Assembly (NCBI RefSeq): GCF_021018805.1
Contig: NC_086283.1
Location: forward strand, 54,626,312-54,690,311
Direction of reading: 5' to 3'
Length of the DNA: 64,000 nucleotides
Source of the DNA: Prinia subflava
Taxonomy: Eukaryota; Chordata; Aves; Passeriformes; Cisticolidae
The translations under genes and the position numbers were made by a program. Below are positions 12,976 to 25,868 of this stretch, in pieces. Below the pieces are notes generated by a model. It was not told the origin of the DNA. It ran no database searches and saw only the letters and a list, made by a program, of their open reading frames with translations. The first letter of the stretch is position 1, and every line of letters begins with the position of its first letter.

Positions 12976-13504
12976 CCCCTAGGCAGCACAGAATCTGAAA
13001 AACATGAAAGCTAAAATTTAAAGCATCATTATAAATTTTTTACCTAGGACCTTTTACCTCTCTTCTTAGAAGTTCAACACCAACAAGGTAATCTATTAAA
13101 ATAATTGCTACACTAAATATAAAATCTATATAATTTCTTTTTCTTGTTTAAAAGTTGAAAGACAGAACACATAATGAAAACATAGACCAGATCATGGCAA
13201 GATGAGGATTGATGGAGATTTGCTCTTCACTATGAAATAATTACCAAACAAGACTATTTAATACAAGAGAGCAAACTTCTGATTACTTGCCATAACTAGC
13301 ACAGCTTCCTGATACATAATTTTGTGACAGTTTTCTTTAATATAGCTGTTTCTTTTCCAGTCTTATTATTTGGTAACACTACATGTGTGGCTAGCAGAGA
13401 GGTGTTTTTGTGGATATGTATCTGCTTGGGAGTCCTTGGAGCTTTTCCTAAAGGAGGATATGGAGAATAAATGGTCTGCCAGAGTTTAGAGTGGTGCTGC
13501 TGGA

Positions 13505-13727
13505 GTTACGGAAGCTCTCCCGCTCGCGGTGGCCGCCCGTTTCTTGCCCCTTTCCCCCGCAACCCCAGGTCCCCAAGCTTTTCCGCCAGCCGCGGGAATA
13601 GTATTGCCAGAAACGGCGGCAGCGGCGGCTCGACCCTTGCACGCCTCTCCTGTGGCTATGGGATCGCCAGCCCTCCCATCCGCCGTGGTGATGGCGCCGC
13701 AGGCATCTGCGGCTCCTGGCCCTCCTA
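13505..13727. promoter_or_regulatory. CpG-dense block in AUH intron 7
   Basis: About 22 CpG dinucleotides occur in roughly 223 bp of GC-rich sequence, sharply bounded by AT-rich intron on the left and a minisatellite on the right. CpG density this high survives either in unmethylated islands (promoter-like) or in young insertions. Open frames exist on both strands, but they are low-complexity Ala/Pro/Ser or Arg/Gly frames created by the GC content and match no family known to me. It may be an intronic CpG island, a promoter for an unannotated transcript, or part of an unrecognised repeat. Confidence 0.45.
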
Positions 13728-13875
13728 GGTGTATCTCAGGTGTGTCTCAGGTGTGTCCCAGGTGTGTCTCAGGTTTGTCTCAGGTGTGTCAGGTGTGTCT
13801 CAGGTGTGTCTCAGGTGTCTCAGGTGTGTCTCAGGTGTGTCTCAGGTGTGTCAGGTGTGTCTCAGGTGTGTCTCA
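13728..13875. repeat. Minisatellite, 11-bp unit GGTGTGTCTCA, 14 units
   Basis: The array reads as 14 tandem units: eleven of 11 bp (several with single substitutions) and three shortened to 9 bp, filling 148 bp. Twelve of the 13 unit junctions create the hexamer CAGGTG/CACCTG, an E-box. The array abuts the CpG-dense block and stops 41 bp short of the AUH exon 7 splice donor. Copy number is probably polymorphic. Confidence 0.95.
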
Positions 13876-13916
13876 TTGGTAAAACTAAAAACTAAAATCA
13901 AAATAATTTGTTATAC

Positions 13917-14104
13917 CTGAGGCAAGAACTCTCTCGCCAGAGCTAATGCTCTTCTGTATGCAGCATCCCCTGCTTCATTCTGTTCTACCACATGGCTAAT
14001 CAGTCCTATTGATTTTGCTTCCTCACCATCTACAATGCGTGCAGAGAAGATTAGTTCTTTTGCCAATGACACTCCAATTGTGCGAGGTAATCTTTGTGTC
14101 CCCC
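13917..14104 (-). CDS. AUH: AUH exon 7
   Basis: This 188-nt exon begins with two bases that complete a split glycine codon, followed by 62 intact codons. It opens with [20 protein letters not shown], continues through a [20 protein letters not shown] stretch, and ends at [17 protein letters not shown] followed by (S/A)LAKELIF is the conserved crotonase-family segment after the catalytic loop. GLISHVV marks the start of the C-terminal helical part that mediates trimer and hexamer contacts in this family. The acceptor is CTCTAG and the donor is CAG|GTATAA. There is no internal stop or frameshift. The donor lies only 41 bp from an 11-bp-unit minisatellite and a CpG-dense block in intron 7, which is unusual for this AT-rich gene. 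Confidence 0.97.
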
Positions 14105-17100
14105 CTAGAGTTTGTAAAAAGAGAAAATGCAACTATTAGTTTCCCATGTACCTATATCACAAATGTAGATGCCTTGTTCATTTTAAGTATTTTTAGTTTA
14201 AATTCCATAAACAATTACATAAACATACAGAAATTCAATTAGTACAAAGGCATTATTAAGTACTGTCTTCAGTTTTTCAGAGTACATCTAAATTTAAATC
14301 AATTACCCTGTTTCTTAGAAAGATATGTAAATAACAGAAAAGACATAGAGATTCTGCTCTATTACAGACAAGTTATCTCAGCCAAAAGTCGAACAAAAAC
14401 TACTTGACAGTAATTAACATATTTAAACCCTCTGTTTCTTTTTAACACTATATATTTTTTATGATATAGATCACCACTTCCAAAGAACTATACTTAAAAA
14501 TAAAATATACCTTAATAAGTCTGTTCTAAAATTTGCACCTTATGAACACTAATTACATGCAAACTAAACTAAAACCCTACTAGATGAGGTCTCTAAGAAG
14601 CCATGGTTTTGCCTCAACTTACTCCTGTATTATTATTGCAACCTTAAAGTATGATTACAAAAACTAGGGAAGAACAATTACAGGGGCAGATCAGTGGAGA
14701 AAGGCATCTAACTTTACAACAGTTAGCTGGTTTTCGGACATCAAAAATTTCTTTGACTTATCAGCATTTTCAGAAGGTCAGTAAGCGGTAACTACATTAA
14801 CCATACATGAAGATTACTTAGCTGGACTAAAAATTAACTTTTGAGAGCTAACAAACAATGAGAATGAGGGAATAATCATTATCAAAATGGCAGATGTAGA
14901 TTCAAATCACTGAAGCACATGTTTATTAATTAAAACAGTGGAAATGGCCTTTTATCCGGGAGAAAGGATTTTGAAAATCACAAGGTCTAACATTTTGACA
15001 TGGATCTGAAACAAAGACTCAATTTATAGAAACCATCTGTAACTGAAAATTTCTTTCCAAATAGTTATTTCTGCAAGAGCATGCTAATGTATTCAAATGT
15101 AAATATATGTATATATGCAAGAGGAATATTTATAGGAGTTGTTCAAAGTGATGTGGTATAACACTGTGCTCATTTTACAAACACTGTGCAAATATGTGTT
15201 CAACTAACAAAATATATTAGTTTCTACTACTTAATGTGGACTAAGCCACCAGTAGTTTATTCAAGCCATTGAGTTCTCTTACTGATGTTTCCTGGAAATA
15301 CTTTCAATACATTACGAGATAAATAAACTGACTGGAAACAAACTAAAAGTTTTTGTGAATTAATGATTCAGCTTTTAACTACTATTTTTTCTGAACCACA
15401 AGCCTCAGTACTACTGTATTTCTTTCTGTAAAAACAGGCCTTTGAACACCATATATAATACAAACTTGTAGACGGTTTGGAGGATTTCTGCCTTATGCCT
15501 TTCTAGAACATTAGAACATGATGGCCTATAACAAAAACTGACATACATTTCCCAGGCAAAAACCAGAGGAATGAAAAAAAATTATTATAATGTTAAAATA
15601 AAATGTGTAGAATAAAAGCATTAATAAATACAAAGACTGTGATAGTCTCTATGATGCTGCACTGCTTGAGATTATTTTAACAAATCTGTCCTAATGGCCA
15701 AAGGCAACAGCAAGTCAATAAATTCTGCTAATTCTGCTAATTTCTAAAGCTAAGCCAGTGATAGTGCTAGGTGCAAAATTTTGCAACCAGCACAATTTAG
15801 AGACATCTTTAAGAATGGGGCAGGGGATGCCTGTGCACTAAACCCCACACTGGATCCCAACAAACACTACAAACCCTGAAGCATAAGCCTCCCCTTCAGC
15901 CTTGGCTTGCCTCACTGGTGACATTCATGGAGAATGACTAAAGCTGTATCTATCAAACTTATACCAGACCTAAATGCCAGAAAAATGTGTGCTGTGTTTT
16001 CAAGAATCTCACTGCTTCTGATACTGAGCTGTACCACCACCCCCACCAAACATTTATTGGGTTTTTTAGTTAAATATTGAACATCTTTTAATTTTTCACC
16101 CAAATAAGCTGGCACACTTATCAACAAGTATTCTTATGCACATTTTAAGCACACATTGGAACATAGCAAATATCTACCTATTCTCCTTAAGAATATTTTA
16201 GTGACAAATTATTCCTTTTACTGCAGCCATGGAATCTAGAGAAGAATCCAGTTTGGCTTTTGATTAAGGAAGACTGTTTGTCCAAATCATAAGATCTGAA
16301 ACCATATGAGGCTGAATTTAATGACTCTGCATCTCCTGCTTCTTTCTTGCACGTATTCCTAGTATTTTTCTTTACTTAATTATCTGCCCCTTCCTTTACT
16401 GTTTTATCTCTTCTATTACTGCTTTACCAGGAAATGCTGAAAACAAATTTTCATTGAGCAACAATATTTCATAACTTTGACCAAACAATGGATATGTTGA
16501 AGCATGAAATAGTGTTTATAGATTAAAAAAAACTGTTCTTGCCAGTGTCTTACACAATAATGATTAAAGAGCAAAAAAAAAAAAAAAAAAGCAGACTATA
16601 GTTGTTTGGCTGCCTCCTACATGAAAAGCCATTAAGCAGAGGAGCATACTCTTTGATTAATATTTACAGAACAGAAGCCAGCAGTTCACTGCATCAATCA
16701 TATATATTCAGTAGTAGGGGTAAGAAACTTGCACACACAAAAGCTGTAAGACCAAATGAATCAAATGCAAACAACACACTAAAATACATCTAACACACTG
16801 AAGTTGCATCCATTTATGAAGCAAAGACGGAGTATGCCATAGATAGATGTTCTGTTTTGGTAATACACGAAGAACACATAATGCCTGCCAACTATAATCA
16901 CAGCTAAAGGAAGTAACACCCAGTCTTCAAAGACATTACTTAACCAAGACATTTCATCTAAATGTAGTGCAGAATTTGATGGGAGAATAGTTGTTTCATC
17001 TTCACAAATGTAATGACATGTTATTTCAAGGACTAGTGATCTGGTATTACTCACTGTGCTGATAAAAGTATTTAACATACAGTTGCAATGTAAATGTGTT

Positions 17101-17570
17101 TTTACCTGAAATGGTAGAGTCAATGTTGCAATAATTGTAAATAGCATTTTTAGATACACTAATTCATATTTAAAGTTTGTTTACTGTGAAAAGACACAGT
17201 AAACAAAAGACTGCTAATTTCTGTTACAAAAACTGTTATACAATATTTTTTAAAACTTAACAAATAGTTGATTTTGTCTGAATATTTATTTACTGTGAGT
17301 AATTCATCAATTACAGAATATCTACACAACTGGTTTGAATTAAGGGAATTACGTGATAAATGCCCAAGAGTATATCCAACAAGATGAAGCAACTAGCTTA
17401 CTGGAAATAGATTCAGCACTCTGGCAAAGAATATCTACAGTCAGTAGTTTCTCATAGCTGACGGCACTGTCAAAACATACTGGAAAAAATCATGTTCTGA
17501 CACAAAAAAATCCAAAATTTAATTCAGTAATAATCCTGTTTATTAAATCAAGTAAAAAACTCTTCCTATA
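14105..17570 (-). other. AUH: AUH intron 6, segment next to exon 7
   Basis: This is AT-rich intron with an A18 run at 16573-16590. Open frames up to 126 codons carry no recognisable domain. No mobile element was recognised. Confidence 0.8.
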
Positions 17571-17759
17571 TCCTATCCTATCCTATCCTATCCTATCCTA
17601 TCCTATCCTATCCTATCCTATCCTATCCTATCCTATCCTATCCTATCCTATCCTATCCTATCCTATCCTATCCTATCCTATCCTATCCTATCCTATCCTA
17701 TCCTATCCTATCCTATCCTATCCTATCCTATCCTATCCTATCCTATCCTATCCTATCCT
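17571..17759. repeat. (TCCTA)n pentanucleotide array, about 38 copies
   Basis: This is a near-perfect 189-bp tandem array of TCCTA (TAGGA on the other strand) with no spacer and no visible substitutions until its final unit. It is a simple satellite in intron 6. Its purity suggests recent expansion, and it is likely length-polymorphic. Confidence 0.98.
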
Positions 17760-20700
17760 TTGTTTGATTCACAGTGGATTAATTTAACTAACAGATTTCT
17801 ATCTTTCTTCTTTTAAAGAGTACTGTGCACATCTTAAATTTTATTAATAATCAGTGGTGAAACCAAAGCCAGTCATCCACAAACCTTCTAATCAGAAGCA
17901 AAAAGTATCCTTGTTATTTTTTTTCAGAAAACTCTAAGTAGATTTTTCACTCTTCCATTGCAACTCATAAAAATATAAAATGCAGAAAGCTACTGTTTAT
18001 AAGAATGAATCCTCAACAATATAAGTCCATAAAAAACCTAATATGAATAAAATTATTATTTTAGTATAACAATTTTCAGTCATATTATGCCCTATTTTAA
18101 AACTCTCTGTAACAAACATAGCTTCCGCTTTTAAAGTACCTGCCATTTTTTGCTAAGTTAAGCAATATTCAAAATACAAAACATGCTAAAGGTCTAAACT
18201 CCTTTACCTAGGTAAAATTTAACATCAATTTTCCATCAGATTATTTCCAAGATTAGGTCTTGTTCCTAAGAAGTTGTATATGCTTTAGTTAACTTAAATA
18301 CAGGTGCAAATCTTTATGGGCTCAGGCATTCCCAATTTTGTCTCAGAAGAAAACATGAAGAGCCCTTCCCCAGGACAAACCAGAGAACCAACTAACAACC
18401 AAAACCAGCTTAGACTGGGAAAAACACCCATAAAGATGCAAAAAAATCACAGAATGGAAACATGATGGAGAAGAAAAAACACTATTTCTGTAAGAGGGAA
18501 AAAAAGCACTGAGCAGTCAGTAGGTAAGACCACTCTTATATACGGCCACGTAAGTCATTGTTTCGAAAAAGACTGGAAATCTGAGAAAAGACTGAGACAG
18601 TGGCCTGAGGCTCGCTGAGAGGTTGGTCCAGGGTCTGTAACGACTGAGAAAAGAATTTTTTTTAACAAAATTTCATAGTAGGTTGCCCAAAGGGCTCACA
18701 GAAGTCTGGTTTGTCAGTCAAACCAAAGAAACACCAGACACAATCTCCCTAGCTGAGGTCCAAGAGGCAGGACAAATTGCTATCTATGCCAGCCTGGCTG
18801 TGGCAAACCCCATCTCCAAAACAGCCCACCTAATTTGCAAATCCGTTCTTAACTTTCACAATCCGTTCTATTCATCTGCATCTGTGGATTGGTTTATTTA
18901 AAACCCTATCTGAAAAATGCCTACACCAAACCGCCCTGCGTGGGTGGGTTGAAGATGACAGCCTGAATCAGAAGAATGCAGTACTTGGCTTGAAGATGTA
19001 CGAATGCTTAAGATGCATGAGAGGAAGTGTAAATACACTTTAAGAATTCACTAGCAGTTAAATAATTACAGCTTTTGTACTGAAAGATGAAATGGTCATG
19101 TAATTTAGAAAAACTAATTTATTTTCAAAATAAGTAATTGTCTTGTAGATTGAGAAAATAGAAGATGGTTTCCTAGCAGATGGCTGCATACGTGAAATGG
19201 ATGGAACCAACAACATGCATCTGGAACCCAAAGTTTATAGAATGGACTCCACTTCAAAAGGGATTCTGCACCTGGCATAAGGAGCTCACTCCCTATTTCA
19301 CTCACAAACAGGGTACAAACTCCGGTGTCAGACAATACACTGTTTGACCAGCACAGATCTGTGTTACTCCGCATGGACTCCCAGGACTTGCGACTCCCAG
19401 TACTGCTAATGCACATACTGACAATCTGTCTTATTTAGTTTTAAAAATCACTTGAGAAAAAAACCCCAGAGATGCCAAAGACTGTTCATCTACTTATTAA
19501 CTTCTACCTAAGTGTACACAAGTGCAACAAGCATGAGCACACAGAGATACTCAGTAAGACCACCTGCCTTCCTGTTACTCCAAATAGGAGCTTGGTATTT
19601 TGACAATGCAGTTAAGTCACCTTAAACGAAATTCAGAAGTAGATACACACTAAAACATAAGTCTTCTTGCTGCAGATAGATATTAATCGCTCACAAAAAG
19701 GCATTTTCCAGTTTCAAAATTACACCCACACATTCATGAAGTCACTACTCAGCTGTAACAGGTAGGAGGTTTACACCAGTGCTGCACTGTATGATCATAC
19801 TTCATATATCATGTGGGATTTATGTGCAGTATTAAGTAAGAACTTTTATTTAACTTGTATTTTAAACACATAATTTTACTAGTCCATATTCTTACACTTT
19901 TCAAATGACTATGACAGCTAAACTTCATTTAATGTGAAAATCAAGACAAGAAAAAAGCAAGCATGAGGAAAACTTTTGTTACTACCTAGGGCAAATGAAA
20001 AAGAAAAAGTAATTACCATGATAGTATCCTATTTTTACTTATATTTTTAATAAGATCACAGTTGAAATTGGATCAATTGCTATAGTTTTCAGTGGACAGA
20101 ATTGAAATAAACAAGCAAAACAAAAAACAGACTAATAAATCTGAAGTCTTCATTGCTTAAAAGCAAGTGACTTGAATATTTTCCTCTCTTCAGTGCTCTT
20201 ATAGAAACCTACCATTTTATTCTTCCACACAGCAAAGAAATCTGCTAAACCCCCAAACCAATTCCTATTCCTTAACCCTATTCTTTCTCCTGTTCTGACT
20301 ACTATCAAATTAATCTGCTTTCAACTCTTCCATAGTAATGGGTTTTTAAGAATTTATGCCTGAAATTATTCATCCCTGAAATTCTGTGACTTGAGCAGCC
20401 CTAAGGAAAGGAGAATTGGCGGCTAATACGATGGAAGGTCAGGGAAAACAGCAAAGTCAATGAGACAGCAGGAGGACACAATTTTACCTGGTTCAGCTAC
20501 CAAATCCCAAGAAGGCAGTGCACCCTCTCTACTGATAAATATATGCTAAATGAACTTATACATATGAAGCACATTTTTCATCATAAGTAAAATGTCCTTC
20601 CAGCAGACAAAGCATACGCTACAGCTACACTGCAGCTAACCTAAGACTTAAGCTATAACACAATGTCTACAACAATTTGGGGATGGCTTTGAAAGAGAGA

Positions 20701-23700
20701 TTCTACAAAACTGGCCAAATCCTTCAATACTGGCGTGCATTAATATAGCAACATGTAATGCAAAAACAAAACTCTTACATAAATTGGAACTTGAGAGACA
20801 TTATTATCAACATTTCAGTTTAAAGCCAGCTCCTGAGCAACAGTGGACCTACCACAATAAGCAGAAACTTGTATTTTAACACTTTATTTTCTGCGATTAC
20901 TCAAACATTTTTCCTTAACTATAGCTCTTCCATCACCTTCTTGCCCCTTTAAATTCTTGGCAAAAAAAACCAAAAACAACTCAGAAATCAATATGTGAGA
21001 GGATATCAACAAAGAAAGAAACTACATAAGTGATTATTCCCAGTCTTCAGCTGTCAGATGGTTACAACACTAAGGAAATGAAGTACATTAAGAAAACACC
21101 TTTTATGTTTCTCTTGCCTGCTGGTGTGACAAAACACAGGACAGAAGTCACTGGTTTTAGCATGCAATGCAACATGGCTGTATCCAATGGCAAGTCTTTC
21201 CTCGTAGATGAAGAAACTAGTGCTAATTATATTCTTCTGTTACCTAATCAAGCACACACGAGTTGGATTTCATGAACCTTTACAATTTTAAGGATCAAAG
21301 AAATTAGACACTAATCTTGTTTTCCTTACATCCTATATCCAAATCCCAGTAAGAAAGACATTAAAGGCTATATAGGCATGCGATAACAAAGAAATTAACT
21401 CCTATCAACAGTAAGAACTAGAATAGCTGCCCTGCATCTGTGGACCTCTGCACTTTACTCATCAAAAAACTTTAAAATCTATTATAATTAACATAAGTCA
21501 TTAAGAATAGTTTGTTTAACAAACACAAAGGTTCAACAAGATAGGGAACACCACTCACTTCTGACCAACTGATTTCATCCTGCTCATAAGGCAGGAAGTG
21601 AGCAGAGCTCACCACTGAACACTTTGTGCTTCTACTTGTAGCTATAGCCTGGCTGCTGCTCCTAGTTTCTGGATCTCTTAGGGCACTCCTATATGCAGAT
21701 TCTTTGACCCTTCTCTGGCAGCAATCCATCTGCTTGACTAAAAATTCAGTGCTAGAGCTCTCCCAAATCCTCAGCAGGTTAGGAAGATTTTACTGGAGCC
21801 TAGAGACATCAAAAGCTCTATTACTGCTCAAGTCCTTCAGAGAACGCATGGCATTTGAGAAAGAAACGAAAAAAAAAAAGAAAAATCTTTAAATAAAGGA
21901 CACTTTTCTCTTGAAACTTGAAGAAAATCATGAAATCTTTAAGGAAAAAAGGTTAAATGACAAGCTTTGTAGGAGTCCATTAGCCTGCAAGGCCAGAAAT
22001 TTGATGAGCAAGCATGAACCTACATCACCTCCTTGGCCTTAGTCTCTTTTCTCTTTCTTTCTCAGATAAAATGGCATTTTTTAACAGGCTTACTACTTCT
22101 GTTTCATTTTAAGCCTGGGATGTGTTTCACTCTAGTTACTGCCAGCCTTCTTCCTTATCCAGACTCAGTTATAACATTTATTCTTCTTGGAAGTAGACCA
22201 CTGAAACAGTTCAGAATTTGAAAGCATTTATCACACCTCCAGTTTTAATCCTAGTCAAACAGGGTTGTATCTTACCATGCACATGTAACTGAAGGTCACA
22301 CAGATATTCTATGGAGCTATCTGGTGGAACACCAAAAGCAAGATAAGCTTTCAATGTGTTTGTACAGCCATTATACCTTTTTATGTTACAAAATAAAAAT
22401 ATAATTTGAGACAGTCTACTTCACTCTCTCTCTCATTTATTTCCTTGTCATACATCTCTATTTCTTTAGGTGTTTTTAAGATTCTAAAACAAAGTTTCGG
22501 GTGAAGCAAAAAAAAAAACAACTCTGAAACAAAACATTAGTTTTACAACTTGGTTTTGGCTGATAATTAAGTGCAGCCATTGAACTGAGCCCTCGAAATT
22601 TTAAAAGTCCTACCTATACCTTAAGAAGATTTATTAAGCAAATTTATCCCTCCCTTTTAGCCTGTTGCCCTTACTCAAGCCACGTACTAATTTATACCAA
22701 TCAGAATGTGTGTGAAAGAAAACCCTGGTTGTTTGAACATGCAAAAATAAAATACAATCAATAAAAATGAGATCATTAATGTGACAGTGATCTTACACGG
22801 TAGTCACACTGAATGAACAGAAGGAATTGTAATTGTTTTGCATGAATAATTCCCCAGCCCTGGTAATAAATACATCCTCTCCTCTTATTGGTTCATAACA
22901 GAACAGAGGGCTAGGTACAGCTGTGAGCTCAGGCTGCTAGGATTGAATCCCAGAGAAAATCTCACCCTCCTTATCTGACTAAACACAGTCATGATCCCCC
23001 ACAATACTCTGGCTTAGATTCCTAAATATGAGAGCAATTGCAAACATGCTGAAAGGGAAAGAAACAACTACTTCCCCCTCAAAAATTAAGAAATGTTTTC
23101 TGCTAATGTAAACTACATACAGCTGATGCTCAAGGCACACAGAAAGGCAGGGTATGGGGAGAAAGACATTAAAAAAAAAACAAACCTGGGAAATTGAGGG
23201 CAGGGAGTAAGCCTGAAATTGCAGTGAGTTAGACAGATGACTTTAATTGGAAGCAAAGTTTCCAGTGACCCTGTGCAAAGCTTTTAAATGTCTCCTTTTT
23301 GTGCAAGACCATCACTCTATTTCCTAGAAACTGAGCAAATAAGGGCTTCCTTTAGCTTGGTTGTTTTCTAGAAATGTCTAGAAAAAAAATCCTTAGGACC
23401 ATCCAAATTCTGTTTGGCCAATAAATATGTCTCATCATTCTGCATAATCAAGGCAGCCAAGAAGCTATGAGGACTACATAGGGCCCAAGATAACAGGAGA
23501 ATTTCACTCTATTCATAATGAACCAAGAAACTCCTTCTGTCAGGTATTCTTCATGATAGCTTATGGAACGAAAAGGTCAAAATAAAACGAACTTTCTTCA
23601 TCCTTTTAATTTGGATAAATCAAGTTTCAACACAGTTATTCATATTTCTTGATGCTCAGATGCAAAATAATGTCAAAATATGCATCAGGGTAGGCTTCTG

Positions 23701-25080
23701 AGAGACTGAATTCTTGAAACACTCATGTCTGTGTCAATTACATTGCACTCTGTTCCAGTTGTCTTTACAGTTTCACAAAACTGCCAGAGCAAGAATTAGA
23801 ATTACTCAAGAGAAAACTTAGATTAACTCAGTCATCTGATTAACACTGTCTTCCCAGATATCAATTTCTTATTAAAATATAGAGAACATTAATACAGAGT
23901 CGTTAGCAAAAAGTTACAAAGTATTAACAGCTTTTGTTTCTATGATGAAAAATGGAGGTAAAGAAGGAAGGACAGGAATCTACTATTTCTGGAATTCAGA
24001 GATTTGCAATAGTTGGCTCAAACAAATCTCCAGAGCCAGAAAGGTTCTGTGAAATAATTAAGGAAACAGTACTCCATAAATCATTTTGTTCAGCTTGTTT
24101 TGTGGTGAACTAACTTGTGCAGCTGTTCTTCTGATGCAGACTACACAATTGCCGTTTCATTTGTTGAATTTTCTGGATGCTGAAGAAAAATGCCAGACAT
24201 TGAATTCATTAGGAGTTTGGAAACTATTTTTCTTTCTCATATAATACAGTCATAAATGAATATGAAATGGAAATAATTAGATTCTGTACTTTTACTCACT
24301 AATGACAGATCTCAAATAAGCAAACTACTCGACTAAAACTCAGCTACATCATTCATACTGATAGAAAAGATAATTTTTAATTTTCTTCAAATTTAACATC
24401 GACCATAAGTAGAAAAAATTTAGTGTTCTGTCTTACATTGGCCTTACATTGATGCAACTTACTTCACAGTTGTCAAGCCCATGGCAGCTAAAATTAGGGC
24501 CAAAACAAACTAGAAAGCTATGCATCAGTATCAGAGATGTCAGACGTTTCATTGTATCTTTACATTATCCAAGCTGAGAGATCAATAGATGGCTTAGCTG
24601 TGTTTTCCAAGTACCCTTGAGTGTTCTCAACCATGATGGCAACCACACAATACTACTCAGATATTTTTGAACAATTGCATTTTATCTGGATAAACGATGC
24701 ATAACTGTATTTTGTATGGGTATCCTAAATTCAGTTACTGTATATCTGAAAGAAATAAGTTTGATTATCTTTTAAGCTTAATCAGGTGGGTTTGTTTATG
24801 TTTTTTAGTAGAAACAAAAGATTATCACTTTGATCTTCTGTTCCTCAAAACTCTTAAGTACTTTATAATGCAGTAAAAAAAAAGTTTAGCCTAATATTTT
24901 CTATCTTCTATGCCTGAAAACTCTCTAGTAGTAATGCTTCTTAAACACAGAAAATACCTACTTGTTATATTAATAAATGAGTAGTTAGGACAATTGCTAT
25001 TTTAATGTATTTATTTACACAAAAAAAGTGCTAAAACTTTTATGCACAAACCAAAGCTTTTTTCCTCCCTGTTTCCTCCC
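17760..25080 (-). other. AUH: AUH intron 6, segment without recognised genes
   Basis: This is AT-rich intron. One more GC-balanced stretch (about 18540-18960) looks like possible old LTR or retroelement sequence and is listed separately. Frames of 60-100 codons elsewhere have no family resemblance. Several short A-runs are present (for example near 22510 and 23170). Nothing else was recognised. Confidence 0.75.
18540..18960. repeat. Unclassified repeat-like stretch
   Basis: This stretch differs from its AT-rich surroundings in base composition. It has a 72-codon open frame on the plus strand and a TATA-like TTTATTTAAAACC near 18890. It resembles LTR-type sequence in texture, but I could not find TG/CA ends with a duplication, nor match it to a family. 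It could be unique intron. Confidence 0.25.
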
Positions 25081-25868
25081 TGTTGGGGGTTAGATTTGGT
25101 TTTTTTTTCTTCTCACAGAATTTTTTCCCATAAGTTTCCAAGAGGCCTTGATGACTACTTAGTCAGAACAAAAAGGAGTACTTGAGGGATATGGCAGCAC
25201 GAGGCTACACCTATTGTTTCTGAGTCCCTGGGAGTGTCCCTCAGAGGGGAGAGAGGATGAGCTTTGGGAAAGGCAAAAAAGACAGAGCTGGGGGAGGGGA
25301 GGACACTCTTGCTCTCAGCGCCGAGGAGGACGGTCAGGCTGCTCTCTGCCTCTGCCTCATCCTGGGAAATCTACAGTCATCTGCTGTGTACCCGGGAATC
25401 CTGAACTCGCTTTCTCCAGCCTCTCCCCACCGCCACTGCTTCTTCGGAGCTTTGAGGCTCTCCTGCTACTCTGTAGCCCTGCACTGCCCAGCCCTGCTGG
25501 GACACCCCTGCTGCTCCAGCTGCCAGCGCAGAGCTCCTCATCTCATCCACCAGCCCGGGACTTTCCTCCCTTCCAGTTCGGCCTCTCGGAGTCCTGCAGG
25601 GACACCCAGATCAAACTGCTCTGGGCTTTTGTAAAAGAAAGCCCTCAAGGTTCTTGGTTCTGTTTATTATTAATGCTGTAGTTGTTGTTTGTTTGTCGTT
25701 TTGTCCTATATACTAGTAAAGAACTGTTATTCCTACCCCCATAGCTCTGTCTGAAAGTTCCTTTAATTTTTTTTAATTGGAATAATTTGGAGGGAGGGGA
25801 TTTGAATTCTCCATCTCTAGGGAGGTCCTGCCCCTTCCTAGCAGATATCTGTCTTTCAAACCAAGACA
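25081..25868 (+). mobile_element. Solo LTR of an avian endogenous retrovirus (ERVL-like)
   Basis: This 788-bp element starts TGTTGGGGG and ends AAGACA, so it has the TG...CA termini of an LTR. It is flanked on both sides by the same 5 bp, CTCCC (25076-25080 and 25869-25873), as expected for a retroviral-type target-site duplication. Five base pairs is usual for class III (ERVL) elements. Start and end sequences resemble songbird ERVL LTRs that I recognise by pattern. The central 25210-25640 part is GC-rich and gives open frames of 125-155 codons that are not real genes. No gag, pol or env remains, so this is a solo LTR left by recombination. Orientation is inferred from the terminal pattern. 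Confidence 0.75.

Larger units (their letters stand above)
11690..13916 (-). other. AUH: AUH intron 7 (repeat-loaded)
   Basis: This 2,227-bp intron runs from donor GTATAA to acceptor TTTTAG. It contains an LTR-like element in gene sense (about 12580-12975), a CpG-dense block (about 13505-13727) and a G/T-rich minisatellite (13728-13875), each listed separately. The rest is AT-rich. A 104-codon minus-strand open frame at 12163-12477 is unrecognised and probably chance. Confidence 0.9.

Noticed and set aside
13471..13920. Plus-strand open frames of 63-117 codons (Ala/Pro-rich then a CVSGVSQV-type repeat)
   Set aside because: These are GC-block and 11-bp minisatellite translations in shifting frames, with no family likeness, and they run antisense to AUH.
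17571..17759. Possible CRISPR-like array
   Set aside because: Units are 5 bp with no spacers. This is a simple satellite in a vertebrate intron.
25214..25681. Open frames of 125-155 codons on the plus strand
   Set aside because: They lie wholly within the GC-rich centre of the solo LTR and show low-complexity Ser/Leu/Pro composition.
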